64,000 bases of DNA from Oxyruncus cristatus (Eukaryota > Chordata > Aves > Passeriformes > Cotingidae), in assembly GCA_013399855.1 (NCBI GenBank), contig VXAY01001093.1:910440-974439 (forward strand), in the 5' to 3' direction. Under the pieces are notes generated by a model that worked only from the letters and a program-made list of their open reading frames with translations, had not been told where the DNA came from and ran no database searches. Position numbers and translations under genes: made by a program. This document shows positions 23,269-34,318 of the stretch, one piece after another. Position 1 is the first letter of the stretch. Each line of letters starts with the position of its first letter.

Positions 23269-25339
23269 CTGAATAAACTTCTTTTTGAACTGAAAATATT
23301 ATGCCAGTATGTGATAGCAAGCTTATGATGGCAAGGGGAAGCTCCATAGTGGTTTTAAACTTTTATACTTGTACCTCATATGAAATGTTTAAAATACAAC
23401 ACTGCATATAAAATGTAATATCTTCCAAGAATATATGCTCTGAAGCAAGAGATAGACAGTGGTGTGTTTCAATTCTTTTTCCCTTGAAATGTAGATTATT
23501 AATCTAAGCTTTACTGTAAATTAGATCTAAAGTAGTTCTATTTTAAGGATTTGAGATTAGCTTCTAAAGATTACAGATAATTACAATTTTATGCAATGCA
23601 GGGATAATTTATTCTTAAAATGAAATATTGAAGTATGCATAAACCTGAAATATTTCAGCTGAAATCTCAGGTCAGATTTGCAGAGGTTTATGGCCCCAAA
23701 AGAATTATTACTGAACATAATGAAGGCTAATCGTCACTAGAATGTAGGTTGGTTAGTGACGATTTGCCTACTTGTTTTTTAAATGTTACAAGGTTGAAAT
23801 TATTAATTAGAATCTAAGTAATTTCTTTATTACTACAAAACTTTATAACTTGGAATCAATAATGAATATTAACTCTTGAATGTTCACTATTAAATTAATT
23901 ATTCATCTATAATGTTTGCAATTCCTTTTCAACAAAATAAACTTAGATAAAACATTTATTTTGCACAGACAAGAGTGACTCTAATTGAAAGATTTTTGAG
24001 GGATATTTTCTGGGTTTTGTTTAGATTTTTAGATAACGGATCTGATTAGGACAATCTGAAAACTTTGAGAATAAAACTACCCTTTAGCTCAAGTTCTCAT
24101 AAGCTATCTCTAACCAAAGAGATAATTTTTTTAATTTCTGCTAAAATATTTCTGAGGCCATATTTATACAGGCATCTTAAAACCACTCAGCTCACATCTG
24201 AGTTAAACCTATTTTAAGTGAACTTTTTCACTCACATTGCATCTTAATGTTTTATCTGCTTAAGTGTGGGTTCATGTTGGACTCACTGAACATTGCTGCA
24301 GTCTGACTAGAACAATGATGAACAAAGAGCCTGTTAGAAATTCGGAGGGCATGTCCTTTTATCTCTTTATCAATACCATCTACCGTCTTCTGACCTATCA
24401 AGAAGAAAACCTAGAAGTTTCTCTAAGAAAAAGCAAGTTTCAAGTAGCAACAGGTTGAACTGTATTATATATCAGGAAAGAGCTGCTATTTACTGAGTCT
24501 GCCCATGTAATTCAGGGAGCAAAAATGACAGGTAAATGCCCCACGTGACTTTTATCTCAAGTCAGTCTTTTTTACCAGACAATTTTAAGACTGAGGCAAC
24601 CTATTTTCACAGGAAACGTGACCTTTTAAAATTACTTGTTTTCCTTTTAAAAAGACTTGTTTTCTGATCACTGTTTTTGATACAAGGAATTAGCAAATCC
24701 CTTCCTTTTTCAGATGAAGATGTAATTTTAAAGTTCTACTCTGAAACAATCTGCTTGGGTAAAGTTTAGACCACAGCTCTTGAACTCAGAAGCAGCGTTA
24801 ATACATTCTCTAGATTTTTTGTGAAGATCTTACTTTAAATGCTCATGATGCTAGTTGCTACTTAACAGGAAAATCCTCTATATGACAAGAAAATTATGTA
24901 CAAAAATTCCCTAAACTACACTGTCAATTTCATTAAATCATTTTTAATCCAAATCTTCAGTGCTAGAGGTAAATTTGCTTGAAACACAGAGAATAAAAGC
25001 ATTCTTAATTAATAAAATGACAATTTTTACCAAAACCATGTCAAATTTGTGACAAGACACAAACTGCTGTTCTGTTTTTGGCAGCTTACTACTTGATGAA
25101 GCATATAAGTATCAATAAGAAGGCTCATTGAATGAATTTAAGGCTAACTGCATCATTATTTTGTTATTCAAACATTTAAAAACCTGCACAAATCAAAGAC
25201 ATAATACCTAGTTAATTTATAAGTTCTCCACTGAACTTCTGAAAATATTTTAATATTGTTTCCCCGCTACAGTATTTGAAGTCATAAACACATCTTAATA
25301 CTGGCATAATATCACATCTTGGATACTTGCAAATAGTTC
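23269..25339. other. Repeat-poor AT-rich non-coding sequence with one hairpin
   Basis: No gene is seen. The only structured element noticed is the inverted repeat at 23724-23769, entered separately. Confidence 0.55.
23724..23769. repeat. Inverted repeat / hairpin, 16-nt arms, one mismatch
   Basis: The left arm 'aggctaatcgtcacta' (23724-23739) and right arm 'tagtgacgatttgcct' (23754-23769) are complementary except for one T:T mismatch, with a 14-base spacer. As RNA this would fold into a compact stem-loop. The stem is shorter than a typical microRNA precursor. It could also be the core of a decayed DNA-transposon inverted repeat. No known family is recognised. Confidence 0.8.
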
Positions 25340-25445
25340 TGTGGTCCCCAACATAAGAACATTGACCTGCTGGAGCAAGTCAAGAAGAGTGTCCCAAAGG
25401 TGATCAGAAGGCTCAGCCTTCCAGAGAAGGAAACAGAGAGACATT
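25340..25445 (+). mobile_element. CR1 LINE internal fragment
   Basis: About 100 bases match the CR1 ORF2 stretch that precedes the C-terminal blocks: 'gtccccaacataagaacattgacctgctggagcaagtcaagaagagtgtcccaaaggtgatcagaaggctc' follows the family pattern (gaaagacattgacctgttggagcgagtccagaggagggccacaaaggtgatcagagggct). No 3' tail follows, so this is a piece left by deletion or decay. Confidence 0.8.
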
Positions 25446-28400
25446 ATTTACCAAATCTGACAAAGAACACAATGTTTATTTCGAATAGCAAGCCAGAGAG
25501 AGTTGGAAAAATTCAGAAGGGCGAGTTTGGAATTCAAAGGGAAGAATAGTCTGAAATCAAAGATGTAATATTTTATGTATCTTCATTGTACTCTATTTGA
25601 GGAAGAAAAATAAGAAATACAAAAATGGAACAAATACAAGAATGGAAAAAAATTGACTAGACAAATATTGTAACAAAGGGCATGACAATAAGCAAAACAA
25701 TTTCTCACTGAAAATATATGTAAATGACAATAAAGTGCAAAAGTTATTATAAAGGTATCTAAGCAAATCTGCCATGCCAGTTTATGTTTTCTCTCCAAGA
25801 AGCATTCACAGCATGATGTCATATGAAACCCACGTCACTGATCATGTCAATAAATGTCTCTTTAGGTAAGTTTTACTTTCATGTCAATGGGATCAATAAT
25901 CAGGCCATTTGCACATCACACATAATGGGGTTTTTTAATGAATAATTTCTTAAGACTTTGTGGGTAGAGAGATACTGTCTGAATATTTCCAATAGGAAAA
26001 ACGCAGTGTTACAAACACAATTTTTTTAACGTCACAAGAGCTCTTAATGTAACACCAGCAAAATGTATATGGGAATGGATTAAATTTAACTGAATTTTGA
26101 ACAAAACTTTTAAATACAGAAATTGGAAAACTACCTTCAGTGTCCAGTGCAATTCATGGTACCAATCACAGCACGTTTTTATCAGTTTATCACATTCTTT
26201 TATTAGTTGAAAGGTAAAACTTCATTTTCCCATCCAGTCTGCCTAATTGACTTTGTATAATTAAGCGCTAAAAGTGAAAAGTAATGAGTCTAAATTACTC
26301 ATACAAGCTTTACTTTATGTATGTCAAAGTCATTCAATGACACAACGTGAAGTAATATATGAAACTTATTATGCCACCTAAAGCATATATGTGTGACTTT
26401 TATCTCCATGACTATTGCACTCTGCTGTATCCTTTTTCTTCAGCTCTTTTAACAGACAGTGTCAGGAAACTGGCAGGACCCTATAGCTTTATGCAGGGGA
26501 CAGACAGGAAGCTGTGACACAAGATCAGCAACTAGAACTGCTGGTTCTGTTTTCCAGGGTTAAAGCATCTCAGAAAGACCAGGCTCACATCATCAGATTT
26601 AGTCTAAATGAACAGTGTGTCCTGATTCCATACATTTTGAAAATACCAACCTATACAGTTTACTGTGTTTCAAACAATAAATATTAAAAAAGGATGTTAC
26701 ACTTGTTACAGAGGGACGGTACAGTAGAGTTAATGAGTTGATCTGAACAAGAGATTGATTAGAAGTTGGATCAATGATCATCTGAAATCATCTATGTGGG
26801 GTAGATGGACAAGATTTTGGTCCATCTACTTAAAAAGATAAATCATCAAAGAGCTAAAATAAGTATATTCATGATTGTATTTTAAAAATCCATATGGTGA
26901 ATGTTGTTTCACAAGATAAATATTAATGTCATATACAATTCAGTCACAAGATTGGAAGAAGATGGAAGATGAAAGCATTCTAAAGCTCAAAATATCATAC
27001 CTAATAGAAAGCTTAGGAACTCATGGTATCTATCCCTGCTTGTTAAATGCTGTAACTTTTGTTTACTCATTTTGTTGCTTGGCTTGTTCTTTTTTATGAA
27101 CTTTGTTGTTCAGTATTTTGTTGCATTTTACATCCATTGTGGCTTGAGTTTATTGTACATTTAACTGCAAATGTGTTTATAAGAAGTGATTTTGTATTAC
27201 CATGAGGGTTTTTTCTTGTTTGCCTTTTTTTTTTCCTTCCTTAACAATTTTGCATCTGAAATCTACCTTGCTGCCAAATGGACCTCACACTTGGCTAAGT
27301 GACAAGATTGTACTTGTTGATGAACATACTTTACTGTATCTAAATAATCTACCAGTATAGAAAGATTATGCTAATGTGAATCAGAACAGGTTCGAGGAAC
27401 ATTAATATTAATGTAAGGATAGTAAGTATATCACACAGAATCAGGAAAGCTCCAAGAATAAATCATAGAATCAGTAGAATTTGACCCTCTGTAATCTTAA
27501 ATCCTGTTCCTGAAAAGTACTCAGTGATGACAAAACTCTGCATTCATGCTGAATCTGGCAGATTTTATGTATTTAAAGAAAGAATCTGGCAATGTAGCCT
27601 AAGCTTCTTTTTCTCTATCATGTAAAACAATACCCAATACTTCTTTGCTTGTTTACATGAAGCATCAACTCTACTTTTAGTAGGAGTCCTATATGGATTT
27701 TTAAAAGAACACAAAGGGTTAATGTTTTTTTTCTCTATGCAGTTTCCAAAATATTAACTTGAACCTCTCTAAGAAGACATTGCCTTGAAGATGGATAATA
27801 TATTTCTAAGTCCTTGTGAAACACATTAATGGACATTATAAAAATAATTGGGAATCATATTGCCAGTATAAGACAAATATAGATTATTTGGCATATCTAG
27901 ATGCATATATTTGCTGATAGCTATTTGAAAGGTGAAAGTATTATCCTAAAGCCAATTGTCAATCTAAACACAGCCAACAAGTATCGACGTACAATTAAGC
28001 ATATCTGGATAACTAGCCGTGACTTTATTTTTTTCTCAAAAAATGCTTAGTTATCCCAAGGTATTACAGCAGAAATTTTAATAAAATTAGAACAGTACTG
28101 AATTCCATACTGATCTTGGATAGGGAGAAAATAGAACAACAAAAATAACTCAGAATTTAACACTATTTAATAACAAAAAAAACCCAGTGTTTCCCAAATT
28201 TGCACAGAAAAGTAAATTGGTTTCAAGTCTCACCATCTCTTAATGCTTTCCTTGATGTTAAAAGGCAGAGAAAGGTTGGTCAATGACTGTAAAGAATGTG
28301 ACACATTGTTCTTGCACTTCAGAAGATATTTTGGACTGAGAAATCAGAATACTATACACTTTAATAGTACATATTAGATAGGACTGAAAAGTTTCCTTTT

Positions 28401-29987
28401 CCAAGCATGTGTTTGAGAAAAAAAAAAAAATTCTTTTCTTATCAATCTTATGGATAACTACAAAATTTTTTAAGTTTTAGAATGTAACTTAGTTTAGGAT
28501 TTTCCTCAGAAAAAGGATTTTCCAGTGATCAGTTATGGAATGGTATTTGCAGAACAGATTAAGTTGCTAATAGGCAGATGAAAACTAGTTAGTTGGACTG
28601 AATCAACTGCAGGAAGCCTTTACTGACCTTTTTAAAGTTGCTCTGAAAATAGTGGACCAAATCTTTAGCTGTAATAAAAGAACTGTCATAGCTTAGCACT
28701 CAGAATCTAGCTGCAGTGTTCACTGACTTTTCTTTCCCTCTCCCTTTCCCCAAGGAGTTTTAGATGCAAACTATAAACTCACCTTCTCAACAAAATGTAT
28801 CTTTACAATTGGAAAGCACTTTCGTCACAGGTTCTTACCTACATTTTTGTGTTGACTGTTTCATTGTAGTACCACTGGATTCATGAAACATGCATCTGCT
28901 AGAACCTGGATGGAGTTCATTAACTCATTTATAAAAAGCCTGACACAACAAGAAGAATGTGTACTATACACCACTATATTGTGCTTAGTTACAACACTGC
29001 AAATCAAAGGTACTTCTTAATATAATAACAATAAATCCAGCTTGTGTGATTTACTATTTTGTTTTGTAGGCTGTGTGATCATTCTTAGAAGTGTGCTCTC
29101 ATTTAAATTTATACATTAAATACCTGCCATCAACTAAGCAGTATTTTAAAATTTTATATTCTTTGAAACTAGATTTTGATACTAAAATATGTTATAAATT
29201 ACTTGTTTCATTAAATTTTCTTCTGCAGCCTGTCTGTCTCTCCCTGATGTGTCTGACTCAGTAACTGGGAAAGAAGTGTCTTCTATCAATCAATGACAGA
29301 AAGTGCTGAATCTGAAAATGCTGACTGAGCACCATGGAGGGCAGACAGGCTGCTGATAGCAGTCAAGGGGAGTTAAAATATTTCAATATGAGTGTTAAAT
29401 GACTTTTTAAAAGGTATTCATAGATTAATCAGGAAGAAAAAATTATTCGCCTCAAACAAAAGTGCGATAAATTATTCTCAAACAAAAGCATAATAAAATC
29501 ATTGATCTGAGATTGGTTTTTACAGGACAAAATAAAAGAATTCTATTGCCCCAGCTGAACTTTCTCCAATGACAATGACTAAAAAAACATGGAAATGTTT
29601 CATGATTGCTTTCTCAATATTGTATGTCAAATAGGATTTTAAATATTTCACAGCAAACAAGAGAGTGATTAAATAAACATATTACTACCATTTAAGAGTT
29701 CTTAAACATGGATGAGTGTTTACAGCAGCATGTAACTTCAGTAGTGACTTTCTGAGATTATAACCAATTTCCATGAATAACTGCAGTGTTATCTATTGCT
29801 ATGAGACAGTAAATAGTATTAACTTTCATTGTCTATTGATTAATTAGTTTACATGTAAAATATGTGCAGAATTTAATTTGTAATAAATATATGCATATGT
29901 ATAGTAACAGGTTTAATTAATGGCAGACCTGTACATTCTGTCATGAAAGTATAAAATTATCATTCTAAGAAACAACTGTAATTGGAC
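25446..29987. other. Repeat-poor AT-rich non-coding sequence
   Basis: No gene or clear transposable element. An A13 run lies at 28418-28430. Near 29225-29353 there is a locally GC-richer patch with a 12-bp inverted repeat and two AP-1/MARE-like motifs, given as a finding. The short open frames have no motif. Confidence 0.5.
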
Positions 29988-30055
29988 TGCTTAGGAGGGG
30001 CAAATCATGCCTGTTCAACCTCATTATTTTCCAGGTCATGAATGAAGTTTTCACT
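29988..30055 (+). mobile_element. CR1 LINE relic (start of RT domain)
   Basis: The plus strand reads RRGKSCLFNLIIFQVMNEV in one frame, which lines up with the CR1 RT block [15 protein letters not shown] (compare [11 protein letters not shown] in the long CR1 at 10.3-12.6 kb). The DNA 'gcaaatcatgcctgttcaacctcat' fits the family as well. Neither side extends clearly, so this is a small internal remnant. Confidence 0.5.
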
Positions 30056-30934
30056 CTTCATATACAGAAATTAGCTGTGCAAAATAGCAACTGATGCTGG
30101 GAATTGCACATGTGAGTATTGAACTAAGTTTTTATTTTATAATAATATTTACTTTATTTTGAGATCCTTGTTTTTGCGCCATATTTCTGAAAATACAGGC
30201 TTTATAAAGTATAGGGAGCTCCCCTACCAAAGAAGGATTTGGCAAGGCCAAAACTGCACAGGTAGTGCCAGCAGAAAAGAGCCATGTAGAAGAATAGGAA
30301 CTGATTTTCTGCAAAGCCAATTGATTTGATAATTGTAGACCATATTGGCAGACAAATTCAAGATGTCATTTAGCAGTGCTTTTTCAAGGTTAATGAATAT
30401 GCTTGTCTCTGGCTAGTAAGAACAGCATCACTATGGATCACAATTATCTTACAATCATCTGTTGTTTACATTGCACAGTGCAATGTGCCATTTCATAGGT
30501 ATTAAACTACCTATTTTGTGTTCTGCCCTATACAAGGAAACTTTTGCATGCACATGGCAACTGAGTTCCTAACTTGAAAATTCAAAGTTTTTAAACAAAA
30601 AATACTATTTAGGAAAAGAAAGGACCATGGGCCAAAAGCTGGTTTAGAGTTCTGAATCTGAACTTCCAGACATGCTATTATTTTCCTTTGGTTAGTGTCC
30701 CATTCAGGATACTTGTAGGTTTTTGTACTGTGACTGTGTAGTTCCAATTAAACCATTTTGCATTAAATTCTATGAATTTAAATCACTAGGTTAAATTTTC
30801 AGTCTTAAATTTAATGAATTATTTGTATTCCATCTACACACTGTTCTGATGGAGTAGTCACTATTAAGGGGCAGAGGGTACCTGGGAAACATTCTTTAAT
30901 CATATGTATACAAGAAACTGGTCATCTTCCTTCC
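30056..30934. other. AT-rich non-coding sequence
   Basis: Nothing is recognised in this stretch of about 880 bases. The open frames at 30132-30320 and 30511-30747 on the minus strand show no motif. Confidence 0.5.
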
Positions 30935-31267
30935 AGAAAAAGAAAAAAACAAAAACAAAAACAAAAAAAACAAAACAAACAAACAAACAAAAAAAACCAA
31001 CCAAAAAAAACCACAAAAACCACAAAAAACCAAACCAAACCAAACCAAAAAAAAAAAAAAAAAACCCACAAAAAATCAAACTAAACCAACTAACAAAACC
31101 CCCACAAAACACAAAAAAACCTAAAAATCAAACAACAAAAACCACCACCGAAAAACCCCAAAACAAAACAACACCCCTCAAAACAAAACAAAACAAAACC
31201 CCAAAACAACAATAACAACAATAACAAAACAAACAAAAAGAAACCAAACCAAACCAAAAAACGCAAC
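30935..31267 (+). repeat. A/C-only low-complexity tract (CAAA/CCAAA-rich, about 330 bp)
   Basis: For about 330 bases the + strand is built almost only from A and C, with a handful of G or T. Subregions are (CAAA)n at 30978-30990, (CCAAA)n at about 31030-31048, an A18 run at 31047-31064, (CAAAA)n near 31180-31200 and (AACAAT)n near 31205-31225. The plus frame across it (lysine, threonine, proline, asparagine only) and its minus shadow (phenylalanine, tryptophan, glycine) are artefacts of composition and not genes. Confidence 0.95.
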
Positions 31268-34264
31268 CATATTCTTTGAACAAAAATATTCAGTGGCTTG
31301 TTACATTTTGTTATTGTATGTGTTCCAGTTTTCTAAGAAATTAAGTCACCCTTATAGGAATCACTCTTAAAATTGGCAAAACAACTTTTTGGAATTCTAA
31401 AGAATTTCATGCAGGCTTTCTGCTGAATAGTTTCTAGCATCTTATTTTATAATCCCATGTGTTCATGACAATAAAATTAGAATCATAAAAGAATGGTCTT
31501 GGAGACCAGATCTTTCATTCCAACAAACATCACAAGTATCACGGGCCCTTCATTACTCATGACAATATACATTCATTATTGCACTGTTTTAAGAGACTTA
31601 GAGAGCCATAATATTAAATTCATCAAGATCAAACTCTCAAATTGATAAGAGTTATCAGATATGACAAAATAAAAACCCTGACTTTTTGTCCATGATCAGA
31701 AAACAAGCTAAATTGTATTCTAAAGGAAATCCAGATATTAATGTGTTTTTCCTGATATTACCAAAGCCTTTAGTGGCTATGTAGGTTTCAAAAACAACAG
31801 CAATAACAAAATCTCATAAACTGTGTACAGTAAAAATATAGTGATTCACACTAGCTGGAAGTTCCATCACATATTTCCGTGTTTTACGATTTAATGTAGT
31901 ACATTAGTGAACAAATACAATTAAAAACCGAGTAATGCATCTTAAATGCATCTTAAAATGCACTTTATTCATTTGTTTGACAAGTATAATTTTGTTATGA
32001 TAGTACTTCACAGTATACTTGTAAATGTACAACAGTGCATTTGGAAAAAGTAATACAGTTTAATGCAAAATTTCATTAAAATACAGTTAGAACGTCATCT
32101 AAAATGTGGAAGTATTTATAAGTGTACAGAACTATACAGACTTTACAGAATTTACTTCAGAAAACAAGATATATATCACCCATGAAAATAATATCAAAAC
32201 TCCCTTATTTTTCATATTCCAGTGGGGAGAACTCGTTCATACACTTCTAAGTGCAAGGATAAGGGATTTTAAGATCAAAGGACAAATTAACCTTTCAAAA
32301 TATTTTTCCTTTTTTTTTAATGTGTGTAAAATGATAGAAACTGTTTCTTTAAAAAGTTAGGTCAGCATAATTTTGTGATTAACTTTATTTTTTTATTTCC
32401 TCATCATTCCAGGGAAGCAACAAGCTACAGTTGCACCCACCTGAAAAACTCTCATCATAGAAGTTTCTACTGGTACAATTCAAATAAATGACCAAGTAAC
32501 CTGAGCAATTTGGCCACTCATTGAGTTAGTCTTATCAATACAAATGTAGGAAGGTAAGAAATGGGACTAAAAAACAATCTAGATTTGAATGCTTGTTTTG
32601 GCTAGTAACACAGAATATTTCATATTTATATTTATATTCCAGTATAGTCTTTTGGAAAAGTGAGATTACCACATAATGATCCAGAGGCAGTAGGGTGCAT
32701 GTGTGTGGTACATGTGAAAATGAAAGCATTTAGTATCTGGGTACTGACAATAAACCTGCTTGGCTGAGAAAACAGTCAAAATCCTTAACGAAACAATAAT
32801 TTTTTTTAATTAACAATACCACTGTGTCTGGCTAAAATATTCTTCAAATTTATGTGAAGTTCATGTTGACCTGCACTCCAGATGCTGTCCTAAATCTTGA
32901 TGCCAGGAAAAGGTTTTGCTTTATTTCAGAAACTACTTCACTGATTTGTTCAAAGCTCAAATATCAAAAAAAGACATTTCTTAGTTTGCTGCTTGAACTG
33001 TTTTGTCAAAGTATGTAGCTATTAAGTCTATCATCGTGCCATTTGAAGATTGTGACTGTGAAAAAACAGCTATTTACATAAATGTATTCAGCCATTTTTA
33101 TGCAGTTTCATTTTTAACCACATTGATTGCTATTGGCTCTGCTAGATTGCCTTCTTCTAGTGCAATTAAGTTCAAAAAAACCACTGACTAGACTTTCTCA
33201 AAAGAACAAAATTATTGATCATCATATTTCAATACTGGCTCACCACATCCATTGCAAGAAGCAATCTGAAGTCTTAACATTTACTTTAGAAACTACTAAA
33301 CGTGATAAGAAAAATGTCATTACCTACAGTTATCCCATGACTGGTGCAAGCTGAGCATCTGATCCAATTCCCAATACTGTCAATGGAAATGTTTCCATTG
33401 ATGTCACTGGCACAAGGTCAGTTCCTGCAGGGGAAAGTTGTATCCTTCTGGAATCAATTGAAAACACAATAAAGTCAGAATATTACACCCTCTTCTAAGA
33501 TACCAGTGACTAAAGGAATTTTCTTAAAATAGTTCATAACAGGTTCATGGTTAGGCTTTTTTCCAATATAACATCCTCCTTCTGTCAGTGTCATTATTCT
33601 TGAGAAAGGGTAAACTTCGAAAGTAAAGGACTGCAATTATATGTCATCATGGTAACAAGGCAAGACTTACAGCATCTCTGTGTGGGGCCTGGAGAGGAAA
33701 AATATCTAATGTGTGTTTTAGGCCAGAAAGAAATGGGAGAGAGGATACTGATAGTGGAAAGCATGAGGAAACAATGTCAGTGCACAAACCTCACTCAACA
33801 AGGGCTTAGGATGGAACACAAACATTTACATTATTAAATTAAAAAAGTTAGGAGTATTGGTTTCCAAGGAGGGATGTGCTGATTTAAGGAACATCTGCAG
33901 CATTTAGATCTTCACAAAAAATCCACAGTTTATCCAGACATCCTGTGCATATCTAGTCAAAGCAAAAAGGCTTCTTAAAGATCTTATGAGAAGCTTCACA
34001 TGTAAAAATATTAATATATTTTTTAAAAATAATTATGAAAAACTCAAATTTTTTATCTTGGAAACTAAAAATAATCCTCTGAAGTTGCAGAGGACCTCTG
34101 TAGGCCCCTATATCCCTTTCCGTCCTTTTAAAAGCATGATCAGAAGACAAGATGGACAAGATGGACAACTAAAATAATAGAAAGATTATTTTCAAACTTC
34201 TCACTATGGGTATCTTTTTTCCCCAGAAAAAATAAAAATAATGTGCCATTTCTTTTTTAAAAAG
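31268..34264. other. AT-rich non-coding sequence
   Basis: No gene is supported. A duplicated 'atgcatcttaa' occurs at about 31936-31958 and a duplicated 'gatggacaa' at 34149-34166. A doubtful CR1 tail is listed at 31471-31535. Confidence 0.5.
31471..31535 (-). mobile_element. Doubtful CR1 3' tail relic
   Basis: The phrase 'agaatcataaaagaatggtcttggagaccagatctttcattccaaca' resembles the reverse complement of a CR1 3' end (agaatcatagaatggtttgggttggaagggacc...aagatcatc...ttccaaccc), with gaps. It is short and degraded, so chance resemblance is possible. Confidence 0.3.
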
Positions 34265-34318
34265 TATTCAAGGATTGAGAAAATATTCAAGGATTGAGGG
34301 AATTTTTTTTTTTTTTTT
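34265..34318. repeat. Tandem 19-bp duplication followed by T16
   Basis: The 15-mer 'tattcaaggattgag' occurs at 34265-34279 and again, identically, at 34284-34298. Sixteen T residues follow at 34303-34318. On the minus strand this is an A16 tract, which could be a poly(A) tail of a retrocopied transcript (see finding) or a simple homopolymer. Confidence 0.85.

Noticed and set aside
27458..27510. Possible CR1 tail ('aatcatagaatcagtagaattt')
   Set aside because: Only the tail-like octamers match. The following bases do not align to a CR1 3' UTR.
30900..31215. Open frames of 103 codons (plus) and 70 codons (minus) through the A/C tract
   Set aside because: They are open only because A/C-only DNA contains almost no stop codons on the plus strand. 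The proteins are low-complexity Lys/Thr/Pro/Asn or Phe/Gly/Trp.
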